DNA of 64,000 nucleotides from Ruminiclostridium sp. (GTDB lineage: Bacteria; Bacillota; Clostridia; Oscillospirales; Ruminococcaceae): assembly GCA_017941355.1 (NCBI GenBank), contig JAGAWN010000032.1, positions 1 to 64,000 on the forward strand, read 5' to 3'. Positions 26,976 through 34,251 of this stretch are shown here, piece after piece. The notes beneath the pieces are model-generated. The model was not told where the DNA came from. It did no database searches and was given only the letters and a program-made list of their open reading frames with translations. Made by a program: the position numbers and the translations under genes. Every line of letters starts with the position of its first letter. Within the stretch, counting starts at the first letter, position 1.

Positions 26976-27017
26976 ATTTTCATGTCCGATATGAAGCTCG
27001 GCAATTTAATAATTCAT
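26976..27017 (-). pseudogene. Fossil 5' end of the metallophosphoesterase gene
   Basis: 42 nt differ from 24763-24804 at about three positions and read MNY*IAELHIGHEN: the ATG is kept, but codon 4 is TAA instead of TAC. It sits immediately upstream of the LRR-like gene. Confidence 0.75.
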
Positions 27018-27078
27018 TTGCATTGCTCGTTCCTTATGTATTGTCCAGAGTATAATAATCGTGCGTTTTTAACTAGCA

Positions 27079-27633
27079 TTAATTATCCATTGGATAATTA
27101 TCATCACTATAAACGAAGCCTTCGTTTATAAGCTCCTTCACGGTTTTATCATTTTCGTCAATAACCACTGTAATGTAATTCAGATAGCAGAGCAGTTTAT
27201 TCAGATCGTCCCTGACAAAGCATAGAAAAAGTCTATTCGATGATAAAGAGCCTTTGTCATACCAGAAGTTCACCACAAAATCCATATCAATATCAATGAT
27301 CTCACAACCTGGCTTGACATAAGAAATATTCGGATTATTTCTTATATCTTCTTTTGGGTGCAGATGAAATTCAAAATCTGGCTCCATACATTCTATATTT
27401 TCAGGTTCTTCTATCTTGTCATTCAGAAGATAGCATATCTTATCTCGGATTCGTTCGACCTCAAAAGAGAGCAGGTTTTCGTCCGCTATGATCTTATAGT
27501 TAAGCCAGTCTTGTGCATAAAGCTTCAAATCTACCAGACACCATTCATCGTCCCATTTTTCCTTTGTTGATTTTCTGTATCTGAAGATACGAAATCTAAA
27601 GTCAATACCTTCAAGATCGAGTTTAAGCCACAT
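27079..27633 (-). CDS. Unknown protein, immunity-protein-like
   Basis: 184 residues, beta-rich, acidic, beginning MWLKLDLEGIDFRFRIFRYR. The layout (an early WxxxW-type strand pair, a central FEVERIRDKICYLL helix and a C-terminal DMDFVVNFWYDK strand) recalls WapI-type immunity proteins, but I cannot confirm it. The last codons form a perfect palindrome that recurs elsewhere on the island. No toxin gene is adjacent. Confidence 0.55.
   Translation of the reverse strand: MWLKLDLEGIDFRFRIFRYRKSTKEKWDDEWCLVDLKLYAQDWLNYKIIADENLLSFEVERIRDKICYLLNDKIEEPENIECMEPDFEFHLHPKEDIRNNPNISYVKPGCEIIDIDMDFVVNFWYDKGSLSSNRLFLCFVRDDLNKLLCYLNYITVVIDENDKTVKELINEGFVYSDDNYPMDN
27080..27100. repeat. Palindrome P1 (TAATTATCCATTGGATAATTA)
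   Basis: Perfect palindrome, core AATTATCCA-T-TGGATAATT (27081-27099), covering the last codons and stop of the gene at 27079-27633. The same core occurs at 32751-32769 and 33618-33636. Confidence 0.8.
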
Positions 27634-27652
27634 GATGCTTTCCTTCCTGATG

Positions 27653-28348
27653 TCAGCCTGCCATTTCTTCCTTCAAAGCCGCCTTGTACTTATAAAACGT
27701 CTTTCGGCTAACTCCCGCCGCTGCTCGGCAGTGTTCATCATCAAGATTACCACCGAACGTCTTCGAGTTCTCGGCTATGATTTTTTTAGCAGCTATCGCT
27801 TTCTTGACGCTGAGAATGTCGCCTTTTTTTCTGCCAATCTGCTTGCCTTGCCGTCTGGCAGTCTCAATGCCCTCGCTTGTCCTCTGGTGGAGATCAAGCA
27901 CTTCTTTTTCAGACTGCTCGAACGCAAGCTCAATCTGTTTAACGGCGAGAAGTCGGAGAACTTCATTTGTAGCCTTGATATATATGTCGGCAATATCGTT
28001 CCCGACAAGCTCAACGGTATTGCTTATAGCTTGCTTGTAGGTCGATGTGTTTATGTGCGGTTCTTTCAGGAATACAAGTTCGATGCCTTTGTCGTATAAA
28101 TCCATATACAGTTCTATGCCCTCGACAGCGTTTCGGCTCATACGGCTAACGCTGTCGAAAACTATCATATCTCCTTTTTGAGCCTGTTTCAGTATCTTAT
28201 CGAACTCCTTGCGCCCGATGAATTTCGTTCCTGTGTACTTCTCCTTGTACACCTTTGCGCTCGGAAAAGCCGCAAGTATGTTCCTTTCCTGTCGGTCTAT
28301 GTTTTGCTTCGCCGTTGATACGCGGCAATAACCGAAAATTCTCTGCAT
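27653..28348 (-). CDS. Serine recombinase (resolvase/invertase type)
   Basis: 231 residues. The N-terminal catalytic domain begins RIFGYCRVSTAKQNIDRQ, with the nucleophilic serine in CRVST, and later FDSVSRMSRN; a C-terminal helix-turn-helix (AAAGVSRKTFYKYK) follows. The size fits small resolvase/invertase enzymes rather than large serine integrases. The start at 28348 has AGAGGTGCTACTT before it; a 74-residue upstream extension crosses the promoter and is rejected. Such enzymes resolve cointegrates or invert segments; no inversion cassette was evident, but the long inverted repeats on this island are candidates. Confidence 0.9.
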   Translation of the reverse strand: MQRIFGYCRVSTAKQNIDRQERNILAAFPSAKVYKEKYTGTKFIGRKEFDKILKQAQKGDMIVFDSVSRMSRNAVEGIELYMDLYDKGIELVFLKEPHINTSTYKQAISNTVELVGNDIADIYIKATNEVLRLLAVKQIELAFEQSEKEVLDLHQRTSEGIETARRQGKQIGRKKGDILSVKKAIAAKKIIAENSKTFGGNLDDEHCRAAAGVSRKTFYKYKAALKEEMAG

Positions 28349-28409
28349 AAGTAGCACCTCTGATATAAGCAAAGTAGAAATTCTGACGTTCATTTGAATT
28401 ACTACTTTT

Positions 28410-28438
28410 ATTATATCATTTATTTGATGCTTTGTCAA
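28410..28438 (-). promoter_or_regulatory. Promoter of the serine recombinase gene
   Basis: Minus strand TTGACA (28433-28438), 17 nt, TATAAT (28410-28415): a full consensus. It is flanked by AGTAAAAGTG / AAAGTAGTAA repeats that may bind a regulator. Confidence 0.8.
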
Positions 28439-28484
28439 CACTTTTACTACATTTTGAGCATAGGGCAGAAATACTACTGAAATA

Positions 28485-29708
28485 TCATCGGTCATAATAT
28501 ATTGCGGTATCTTTAACGACATCATCGTTGATGTCGTCAAATAATTTGCAGCTTTCCGAACATTGCGCAAGCTTTCGGACGTATTCTATGCCACGCCTAA
28601 CCAGGGCTGCTATATCCTTGCACCGCACTGGATCTATATAGGGTTCTGCTTGTTTAACAGCGAATATCTCTGTGATCTCGTTCTCAATGTTGTCAAGCTT
28701 CGAGAAGTCTATCCAGTCGAACGACGATACAAGCTTTATCTGTTCTGCATGAGTATTTTTGAACGGCTTGCATCTAAATTCATCAGAATGAAAGGAAGGG
28801 CGGTTATATCCTAACGAAGTTCCGCTGTCAAATATCGGAGCAAACCCTATCCATTCCAGTGTTTCGGCATTTCGTAGGAAGCCGAAGTTGTTAAGATGCC
28901 TGTCCTCGTTGACGATGATATAGTCCAGAACTATCATCTGGTTTATAGATTGAACGGCATCTTTGATGCCGAGCTGCTTACAGCAGTTGATGAAATGGCT
29001 GTATGTTGAGACTTCTGGCTTCTTTTTTATAGTTCTGTAAATCTGCCATGCACTTACAAGCTCCGTTTCCTGGGTCACAAAGCAATCACAGCGGCAGAAT
29101 GGTTTAGCATCTTCATGTAAGGTGTATTCGACGTGGGGAATACCAAGTTTCCGCGCTATTGCGGAAGCTATGATCTCATTGAACGGCTGCTGATTAAAAG
29201 GCAAACTCCCACCCTTTACCAGATACGGCTTACCATTCTCTTGAAGCCAGTATTTGAACAGATTCCCGTTTGTAGTAATATCGGGCGATCTGTAATCCAA
29301 TGCTTTGCTGTCAACCCAATTGTGCCGTCTTATCGCTTTGCCGACATGATCGGAGAAGTTCGGATTGTCAACAAAATTGACATCAGCCCACTTCAAGTCT
29401 GAATCTGTAGGCTTTATCCAATACTTGTCTGTAAGGCTCAATGCGTTTCCGCGAACTGCAAGAGCAAGTGTGTTCTGCACCTTCAGCTTTTTGAGTGCAT
29501 CTTCAATACCAGTTCGTCTGTTAGGAATACAGCGATATTCCCACCACTCGTCGAGAGCGTACTTGTCAGCTTTGCCTTCTGCATATTCTACTCCTATCGG
29601 CAGATGTTCGGGAGCGGAAATGTTGAATACGCTCTTGATTCTGCCAGTTTCGTTATTTATATTCAGTGACGCTGCCTGTATATCCTTGTGCATCAGATAA
29701 AATTTCAT
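28485..29708 (-). CDS. HipA-like kinase-fold protein
   Basis: 407 residues. The C-terminal kinase-like lobe has LDYIIVNEDRHLNNFGFLRN as catalytic loop (D and N present) and FAPIFDSGTSLGYN as the metal-binding segment; a phosphate-binding stretch YLVKGGSLPFNQQPFNEIIAS lies earlier. This is the HipA family layout without the usual HipB-like antitoxin next to it; the nearest XRE gene is 1 kb away and divergent. The start at 29708 follows GGTGATATA; a 32-residue upstream extension lacks a ribosome binding site. Members phosphorylate a protein target, classically glutamyl-tRNA synthetase for HipA; the target here is unknown. Confidence 0.8.
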   Translation of the reverse strand: MKFYLMHKDIQAASLNINNETGRIKSVFNISAPEHLPIGVEYAEGKADKYALDEWWEYRCIPNRRTGIEDALKKLKVQNTLALAVRGNALSLTDKYWIKPTDSDLKWADVNFVDNPNFSDHVGKAIRRHNWVDSKALDYRSPDITTNGNLFKYWLQENGKPYLVKGGSLPFNQQPFNEIIASAIARKLGIPHVEYTLHEDAKPFCRCDCFVTQETELVSAWQIYRTIKKKPEVSTYSHFINCCKQLGIKDAVQSINQMIVLDYIIVNEDRHLNNFGFLRNAETLEWIGFAPIFDSGTSLGYNRPSFHSDEFRCKPFKNTHAEQIKLVSSFDWIDFSKLDNIENEITEIFAVKQAEPYIDPVRCKDIAALVRRGIEYVRKLAQCSESCKLFDDINDDVVKDTAIYYDR

Positions 29709-29779
29709 TATATCACCATTTGTTAGATTTACTGTATTATAGCTCCATTCGAGCTGTTTTGTCAAGTTCTGGGATAGAT

Positions 29780-30107
29780 GAAAAGTGGAAAGGAAATCCA
29801 CCATTCATCATTCGCCACCGATAACTGTAGAGCAGAAAAAGCTCGGAAATTGCCTGAAATCAGCAGTATTATCGCACATACAGGCATTTTTGCAACCGTA
29901 AAGGTGGAAGGGTTTTGCCGCAGGGCGTTTTTAAAATCATCACATCTGTAATTGCAAGTCTAATAATTGTCATTATTAACCAAATTCTCTGAGCCGTAAT
30001 TGTTACTTATGTACTATAAAACGGATTTATAAAGAGATTTATAGCCTTTATTTTGGATTTCGTTTCCACTTTTCGCGGATTTCTTTTCCACCTTTCGCGG
30101 ATTTTTC
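29780..30107. repeat. Intergenic 22-bp repeats, two tandem and one inverted
   Basis: The 404-nt gap 29709-30112 has no gene. GGATTTC(G/T)TTTCCAC(T/C)TTTC occurs at 30055-30074 and 30077-30096 with a 22-bp period and a partial third unit from 30099. An inverted copy, GAAAAGTGGAAAGGAAATCC, lies at 29780-29799. A weaker relative (AAAGGTGGAA) lies near 29907. Iterons or repressor sites are possible. Confidence 0.55.
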
Positions 30108-30112
30108 TGGCG

Positions 30113-30604
30113 TTAATCCTGCTCCGAATCATACATTCTTTCATCTGCAATATTCAGTATCTTCTTACCAGACCGCTCTGCATAACGCATGGCTTGATAT
30201 GCACCGCCTGTATTACGCTCGACACAGCAAACAACAAGCTCCGACCTATCGACCATTGCCTGATTTCGCTTTCTGAAAGCCGATGCAGGGTATGCGGAAA
30301 CGGATTCGGCACAAATCTCTACCTCGTCATAGTATCTCTCATAGCTTTCCTGTTGCATACGATATTCCGATGTCATATAAGGAAGAACAAGTATATGTGC
30401 GGAGTTTGCATATCCGATCTTTTTGGTTTGTCTGCGAACGGTAGAGGACACAAGCTGATCGAACTCTCCGTTTCTGCCGACAAGGAACTCTACATAGTCC
30501 TTGCTTTTTATGAGATCGCTTATGACCGCTTCAAGCCGTTTTTCCATAACGAAGGGGCGGTCTAACTCCCTGTGACCGAAAAAGCTTACAGTATAAATAA
30601 TCAT
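30113..30604 (-). CDS. SLOG-family (DUF1273/YpsA-like) protein
   Basis: 163 residues with a Rossmann-like SLOG fold: IIYTVSFFGHRE, a GRNGEFD motif, RNQAMVDRSELVVC and TGGAYQAMRYAERSGKKILN. The GHRE, GNGEFD and GG motifs are typical of the YpsA/DUF1273 group, thought to bind nucleotide-derived ligands. The start is set at the ATG at 30604. It is transcribed away from the XRE gene at 30751 and their control regions overlap. The function is unknown; SLOG proteins are found in nucleotide-signalling defence systems. Confidence 0.8.
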   Translation of the reverse strand: MIIYTVSFFGHRELDRPFVMEKRLEAVISDLIKSKDYVEFLVGRNGEFDQLVSSTVRRQTKKIGYANSAHILVLPYMTSEYRMQQESYERYYDEVEICAESVSAYPASAFRKRNQAMVDRSELVVCCVERNTGGAYQAMRYAERSGKKILNIADERMYDSEQD

Positions 30605-30650
30605 AGCACCTATCACGCCTTGTATCAAATTTAAATTGTAACATACTATA

Positions 30651-30679
30651 ATTATACCTATTTATAGTAGTAATGTCAA
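30651..30679 (-). promoter_or_regulatory. Promoter of the SLOG gene
   Basis: Minus strand TTGACA (30674-30679), 17 nt, TATAAT (30651-30656). Confidence 0.8.
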
Positions 30680-30712
30680 TATAAATTGAAACATTGAATA
30701 GGTGAAAATGCG

Positions 30713-30739
30713 CCTGTGTATATTATAATTATATACAGG
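30713..30739 (+). promoter_or_regulatory. Inverted repeat at the XRE gene start
   Basis: CCTGTGTATA / TATATACAGG, 10-bp arms with one mismatch, centred on a TATAAT (30724-30729). It covers the probable -10 box of the XRE gene, which suggests autoregulation. No well-placed -35 box is visible. Confidence 0.5.
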
Positions 30740-30750
30740 TGGTGATACTT

Positions 30751-31062
30751 GTGATAGATGCAGATTTTATTGCTGAAAGAATAGCAATGCTCCGAACAAA
30801 GAAGAATGTTTCCGCAAGGGATATGAGCCTTAGTTTGGGTCAGAGCCAAAGCTATATAAATAACATAGAGAACAAAAAATCTTTGCCCTCTATGCAGATG
30901 TTTATATATATCTGTGATTTTCTTGACATTACGCCAAAGGACTTCTTTACTGAAGATGTAGCCGACCCGTTCCTGATGAACGAAGTCGTTGATCTGCTGA
31001 AAACCCTCTCCAAAAAGCAATTGGAAACGATAATAGACGTTGCAAAAGAAATGAAAAAATAA
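30751..31062 (+). CDS. XRE-family small regulator
   Basis: 103 residues with a lambda-repressor-type helix-turn-helix: IAERIAMLRTKKNVSARDMSLSLGQSQSYINNIENKKSLPSMQMF. A short C-terminal helix follows. The GTG at 30751 is preferred to in-frame GTGs at 30739/30742 because GGTGGTGAT precedes it. It is divergent to the SLOG gene and may control both. There is a 370-nt gap to the next gene containing a structured RNA. Confidence 0.85.
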   Translation: MIDADFIAERIAMLRTKKNVSARDMSLSLGQSQSYINNIENKKSLPSMQMFIYICDFLDITPKDFFTEDVADPFLMNEVVDLLKTLSKKQLETIIDVAKEMKK

Positions 31063-31103
31063 AGCAGTTTTTATTCCTAAACTAAATAAACCATAATTAA
31101 GCG

Positions 31104-31141
31104 TTGTCAATTTGTACAAATATCGTTGTGCAAATTGACAA
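31104..31141. promoter_or_regulatory. TTGTCAATTTG inverted-repeat operator
   Basis: 14-bp arms (31104-31117 and 31128-31141, one mismatch) with a 10-nt spacer. The half-site TTGTCAATTTGT recurs in front of the large XRE gene (35053-35073). It lies 15 nt upstream of the -35 box of the structured RNA. Confidence 0.65.
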
Positions 31142-31156
31142 ATTTATTGATGCTGA

Positions 31157-31185
31157 TTGAATTTTTGGTGGTTTTGTGGTATCAT
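31157..31185 (+). promoter_or_regulatory. Promoter of the structured RNA
   Basis: TTGAAT (31157-31162), 17 nt, TATCAT (31180-31185). Initiation 6-8 nt later would start exactly at the first closing stem. Confidence 0.6.
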
Positions 31186-31191
31186 ATTTTT

Positions 31192-31394
31192 TGCGACGTA
31201 AAATCAAATAGTACAATTATGCCTTTTCGACATAATAAACGGCTTTTGGGGCTGTACAATACCTTTCGGTAAATGTACAGGCTCTTACAGCTCTATAAGT
31301 TGTTTATTATAGGATAGGTTGGAAAGATTTTGCGTCGCGGCAAATGAGCTTTGTATCGTTTACAGGGTGCGTGGCTCGATGTCACGCACTTTTT
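31192..31394 (+). ncRNA. Structured RNA of about 200 nt with its own terminator
   Basis: Nested complementary segments: P1 31193-31205 / 31326-31338 (13 bp, one G-U type mismatch), P2 31224-31231 / 31318-31325 (8 bp with two wobbles), P3 31232-31240 / 31302-31310 (9 bp, perfect) and an inner hairpin 31252-31258 / 31274-31280 with an extra 4-bp tip. The strand 31318-31338 pairs continuously, while an 18-nt bulge leaves the 5' side. GGGGCTGTA can alternatively pair with TACAGCTCT (31285-31295), a switch-like feature. A strong terminator (GTGCGTG / CACGCAC, TTTTT, 31367-31394) follows. No protein frame explains this. It could be a regulatory small RNA, a riboswitch-like leader of the lipoprotein gene 38 nt downstream, or a 6S-like RNA. 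I do not recognise the family. Confidence 0.6.
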
Positions 31395-31432
31395 ATTTTC
31401 AAAATCCAACGCGATAAAAAGGAGTTAAATCA

Positions 31433-32554
31433 ATGAAGAAAGCATCAAAAATTATGTGTCTTATGTGCGCTGCTCTGCTTGTTTTATCAGGCTGCGGTAA
31501 CAGCAACACCGCAACAACCGATAAGGCGGCTGACACCATTAAGGAAGAAATCGGTGGGGCTGAATATAACGAAACTTCATCTGACGATGTGAAAGAAATA
31601 GTGTCAGCAGAAAATAGCAATAGTGGCAATACAGTACTCGCAGCCCCTGAAGATTTTTCTTATGAATATGATGATAAATTAGACGGTCTCGTCGTTAAGA
31701 AATACAATGGTAAGGAACAGCGTATAACTATCCCGTCGGAGATTGATGGGCAGACCGTCAAAGGACTGTCTATGACGTTTTATCGTAATAATGAGATTAT
31801 CGAAGTAGTTATTCCGAATACCGTTACGTCTATTTATGCGGCTTTCGAGGAATGTGAAAATCTGGAAAAAGTAACATTGCCCGATAATCTGTCTAAGTTG
31901 GGTTCCGATACGTTCAAGCTGTGTTCTAAATTAACAGACATACAATTGCCAGGAACGCTTAAAGAAATAGGCGCATCTGCCTTTGCGTTCTGTTATGGGC
32001 TTACATCGATAACTTTACCTCAGAGCCTGGAAATAATAGGGTATTCAGCTTTTAACAGCTGTACTTCTCTCACGGGAATCAATATACCTGAAGGAGTAAC
32101 GACAATTGAACAATATGTTTTTGCACATTGCAGCGCTCTTACTGAAATCGTATTCCCGAATAATCCGAAAAAAATTGAAAATTATCTTTTTATAGGCTGT
32201 GAAGGTTTAAAGAGTGTTTCAATTCCTGATAGCGTGACCTCTATTGGCTCGTATGCTTTTTCGGAGTGCAAAAGCCTTGAAGAAATTACAATTCCTGACA
32301 GCGTTGTAACGATTCTTGACAGCGCGTTTAGCGATTGCACAAATCTTAAAAATATTAGGCTCCCACAAAGTGAGTTAGTTATTTATCAAACTGCATTTTC
32401 TGGCTGTACAAGTCTGAAAAGTCTCGTTCTTCCAGATACTATGGTGAAAACCTGGGATCAAACTTTCGGGGGCTGTGAAGGTCTTACTGTTACATATAAA
32501 GGAACCGTTTACGATGAATCGACCTTTAACGAGCTGTATAAACTGATAAACTGA
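31433..32554 (+). CDS. BspA-type leucine-rich-repeat lipoprotein
   Basis: 373 residues. The signal peptide MKKASKIMCLMCAALLVLSG C ends in a lipobox (LSGC) for lipid anchoring at the outer face of the membrane. After a low-complexity acidic linker come about nine LRR_5 (BspA-like) repeats, for example LTSITLPQSLEIIGYSAFNS C and LKSVSIPDSVTSIGSYAFSE C. Such proteins bind host or bacterial surface partners. AAAAGGAGTTAAATCA precedes the ATG. It is followed by a strong terminator and preceded by the structured RNA. It is the only visibly exported cargo protein of the island. Confidence 0.92.
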   Translation: MKKASKIMCLMCAALLVLSGCGNSNTATTDKAADTIKEEIGGAEYNETSSDDVKEIVSAENSNSGNTVLAAPEDFSYEYDDKLDGLVVKKYNGKEQRITIPSEIDGQTVKGLSMTFYRNNEIIEVVIPNTVTSIYAAFEECENLEKVTLPDNLSKLGSDTFKLCSKLTDIQLPGTLKEIGASAFAFCYGLTSITLPQSLEIIGYSAFNSCTSLTGINIPEGVTTIEQYVFAHCSALTEIVFPNNPKKIENYLFIGCEGLKSVSIPDSVTSIGSYAFSECKSLEEITIPDSVVTILDSAFSDCTNLKNIRLPQSELVIYQTAFSGCTSLKSLVLPDTMVKTWDQTFGGCEGLTVTYKGTVYDESTFNELYKLIN

Positions 32555-32556
32555 CA

Positions 32557-32592
32557 TATAACCCCGCAGGTTTCAAAGCCTGTGGGGTTATA
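32557..32592 (+). terminator. Terminator after the lipoprotein gene
   Basis: TATAACCCCGCAGG / CCTGTGGGGTTATA (14-bp arms) with an 8-nt loop, then CTTTT. It may act in both directions. Confidence 0.85.
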
Positions 32593-32750
32593 CTTTTGCG
32601 GAAAAATTTTTCTGAGTTCTTATTTGTTCAGTAACTTCTAGTTAAACTTCTTCTGTACATATTTTACCGAAAGCGAACTTCAACTGTTAGCGAAAGATAT
32701 TTTCAATCAATCCGACACAATATAAAACATTTTTCCGTTTTATCTTTACA

Positions 32751-32769
32751 AATTATCCAATGGATAATT
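32751..32769. repeat. Palindrome P2 (AATTATCCAATGGATAATT)
   Basis: Same core as 27081-27099 and 33618-33636. It is located 38 nt downstream of the minus-strand gene at 32807. Nothing else is seen between 32593 and 32806. Confidence 0.8.
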
Positions 32770-32806
32770 ATAATGCTCATGAAGCTCAAATCCTTTTATA
32801 ACAAGA

Positions 32807-33025
32807 CTAGGATTTCGCTGTTGTGACAGCGCTTTCGGGAATGTTTTTGTACAGCATAGGTTCGTCACCCTCACCGATAATATCGTAATACGGCTGATCG
32901 TTCATTCCGAATATCCCGTGTCCGTTGACGACAAATATCTTGCCCTCGTATGTTGTTCCGTCATATTCAAACATCACAACATCATCACGGCAGTATTTCG
33001 GACAGCCAATCATAGCAGATGCCAT
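32807..33025 (-). CDS. Small unknown protein coupled to KptA
   Basis: 72 residues or 68 if the ATG overlapping the kptA stop (ATGA at 33013) is used. Sequence CPKYCRDDVVMFEYDGTTYE GKIFVVNGHGIFG suggests a small beta-barrel of SH3 or Tudor type. It overlaps the end of kptA and is surely cotranscribed with it. I do not recognise the family, though similar short proteins ending IPES.V occur on gut islands. Confidence 0.6.
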   Translation of the reverse strand: MASAMIGCPKYCRDDVVMFEYDGTTYEGKIFVVNGHGIFGMNDQPYYDIIGEGDEPMLYKNIPESAVTTAKS

Positions 33026-33573
33026 ATTTCATCTTTCACCTCTATAAATTGCGGTGCAACGCTGTCACACAGCCATACTTTCTCATTGCCGATATAGAAT
33101 ACAGCGCCTTCTTGCATTGCTGCCGCAGTATTGATCTTCAGTATAACAGGGTGAGGGGCGCGTCGTTTTCCGACTATCTCGGCAGTTTCCGTATCTGCGG
33201 AAAGATGAACATACTGTCTGCTCATAGGGAGTAGCCCTTTCGCCAATATTAGCGGAAGGGCTTTATGTGTAGTTCCGTGATAAAGCACAGGCGGCGGCAT
33301 GGCAGCCACTTTCTGTATTCGCATCGGTATGGTATGCCCGTACAGCGCACGAATCTTGTCATCGCTGATCTCAAAGCGCTGTTTATCAGAGATTTCAATT
33401 ATATGCCGAATATCATCGGCGATCATTGCTCTGTCGTATTTTCCGCTTTCGTTAATTGCAGAAAGCAACTGCTCGACGGGTACGAATCCCTCGGCATCAA
33501 GTTCAAGCTCATACTTCCACGGTGCATGGCGCAGAGCGTATGATATTTCTTTGCTTAATCTTATATAATCCAT
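33010..33573 (-). CDS. kptA: RNA 2'-phosphotransferase (KptA/Tpt1)
   Basis: 187 residues. The N-terminal winged-helix part opens LSKEISYALRHAPWKYELEL, carrying the first catalytic arginine-histidine pair. The ADP-ribosyltransferase-like C-terminal part has LYGHTIPMR, PVLYHGTTHKALPLI and MSRQYVHLS. The enzyme uses NAD to remove an internal 2'-phosphate from RNA, as in eukaryotic tRNA splicing. Bacterial homologues are sporadic, and their natural substrate is not settled; removal of 2'-phosphate left by RNA repair is one idea. It is coupled to the small gene at 32807. Confidence 0.92.
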   Translation of the reverse strand: MDYIRLSKEISYALRHAPWKYELELDAEGFVPVEQLLSAINESGKYDRAMIADDIRHIIEISDKQRFEISDDKIRALYGHTIPMRIQKVAAMPPPVLYHGTTHKALPLILAKGLLPMSRQYVHLSADTETAEIVGKRRAPHPVILKINTAAAMQEGAVFYIGNEKVWLCDSVAPQFIEVKDEIWHLL

Positions 33574-33617
33574 AATTCAAATAGTAATAAACGTCTTCAC
33601 TAAACCATAATCGCCAA

Positions 33618-33636
33618 AATTATCCATTGGATAATT
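33618..33636. repeat. Palindrome P3 (AATTATCCATTGGATAATT)
   Basis: Third copy of the palindrome. It covers the final codons (KLSNG) and stop of the gene at 33620-34045, in a different reading frame from the copy at 27081. Confidence 0.8.
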
Positions 33637-34045
33637 TGTGTTCTGTCGGGTAGATTTTCTTTGCATTTTCCAGATCATCGTATATTTCAAGATAGTAACG
33701 ATTCTCGTTATAATAATCCTGAGTAATAACATGGGTAGGGCGGGTTCCGAATATTTCTTTTATTTTTTCAGAAAGCTCGCTAAACCTTGAATCTTCAAAT
33801 GAAAGCGAAGTAGCAGCAATTATGTACTTATTACCCTCGTCCCACCTATTGCCGATAAGATATACCTCAGAAACACAATCGGAATAATCCCGTGTTATAA
33901 GCTTCGATATATCCGCAAAAGCGTCTTCCTCACGGTACTGGTCAATCACGGAGATGACCCATTGCATAATCTCGTCATCGTTCGGGCATCTGTCGTGTTT
34001 CTCGAAAAACTGCTTTTCAAACTTGTCGTTTACTTGTTCATTCAT
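33620..34045 (-). CDS. Unknown 141-residue protein
   Basis: Acidic protein, MNEQVNDKFEKQFFEKHDRC ... SEVYLIGNRWDEGNKYIIAA ... IFGTRPTHVITQDYYNENRYYL. No recognised family. It resembles the other small island proteins in size and composition. Its 3' end is the repeated palindrome. The gap 34046-34206 has no gene. Confidence 0.55.
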   Translation of the reverse strand: MNEQVNDKFEKQFFEKHDRCPNDDEIMQWVISVIDQYREEDAFADISKLITRDYSDCVSEVYLIGNRWDEGNKYIIAATSLSFEDSRFSELSEKIKEIFGTRPTHVITQDYYNENRYYLEIYDDLENAKKIYPTEHKLSNG

Positions 34046-34206
34046 ACTACTAAATCCTCATTGCGGAAAGCTTGTCTTCGGGTGAACCTTTTTGACATAC
34101 ACAAAGGTGCTATACCGTTCGTGGACATCAAATCTTTATAGTGTCTTTACACTTAATCATATCATAACTTTACACTCAAATCAATAGTCTGCAAATATAT
34201 GATAAC

Positions 34207-34230
34207 AAAAAGCCCCAAATCGGGGCTTTT
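34207..34230. terminator. Bidirectional terminator
   Basis: AAAAAGCCCC, loop aaat(c), GGGGCTTTT: a GC stem with A and T runs on either side, ending the XRE gene on the minus strand. Confidence 0.85.
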
Positions 34231-34251
34231 GCTTTAGCAATCATAAATCTA

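Noticed and set aside
28349..28570. 74-residue N-terminal extension of the serine recombinase
   Set aside because: The extension crosses a consensus promoter and the family's N-terminus begins at RIFGYCRVST.
28485..31062. HipA/HipB toxin-antitoxin pair with the XRE gene at 30751
   Set aside because: The genes are over 1 kb apart in opposite orientations with the SLOG gene between; a HipBA operon is not supported.
31192..31394. 6S RNA as the identity of the structured RNA
   Set aside because: The length fits, but I cannot recognise the conserved central bubble and the location on an island is unusual; kept only as an alternative.
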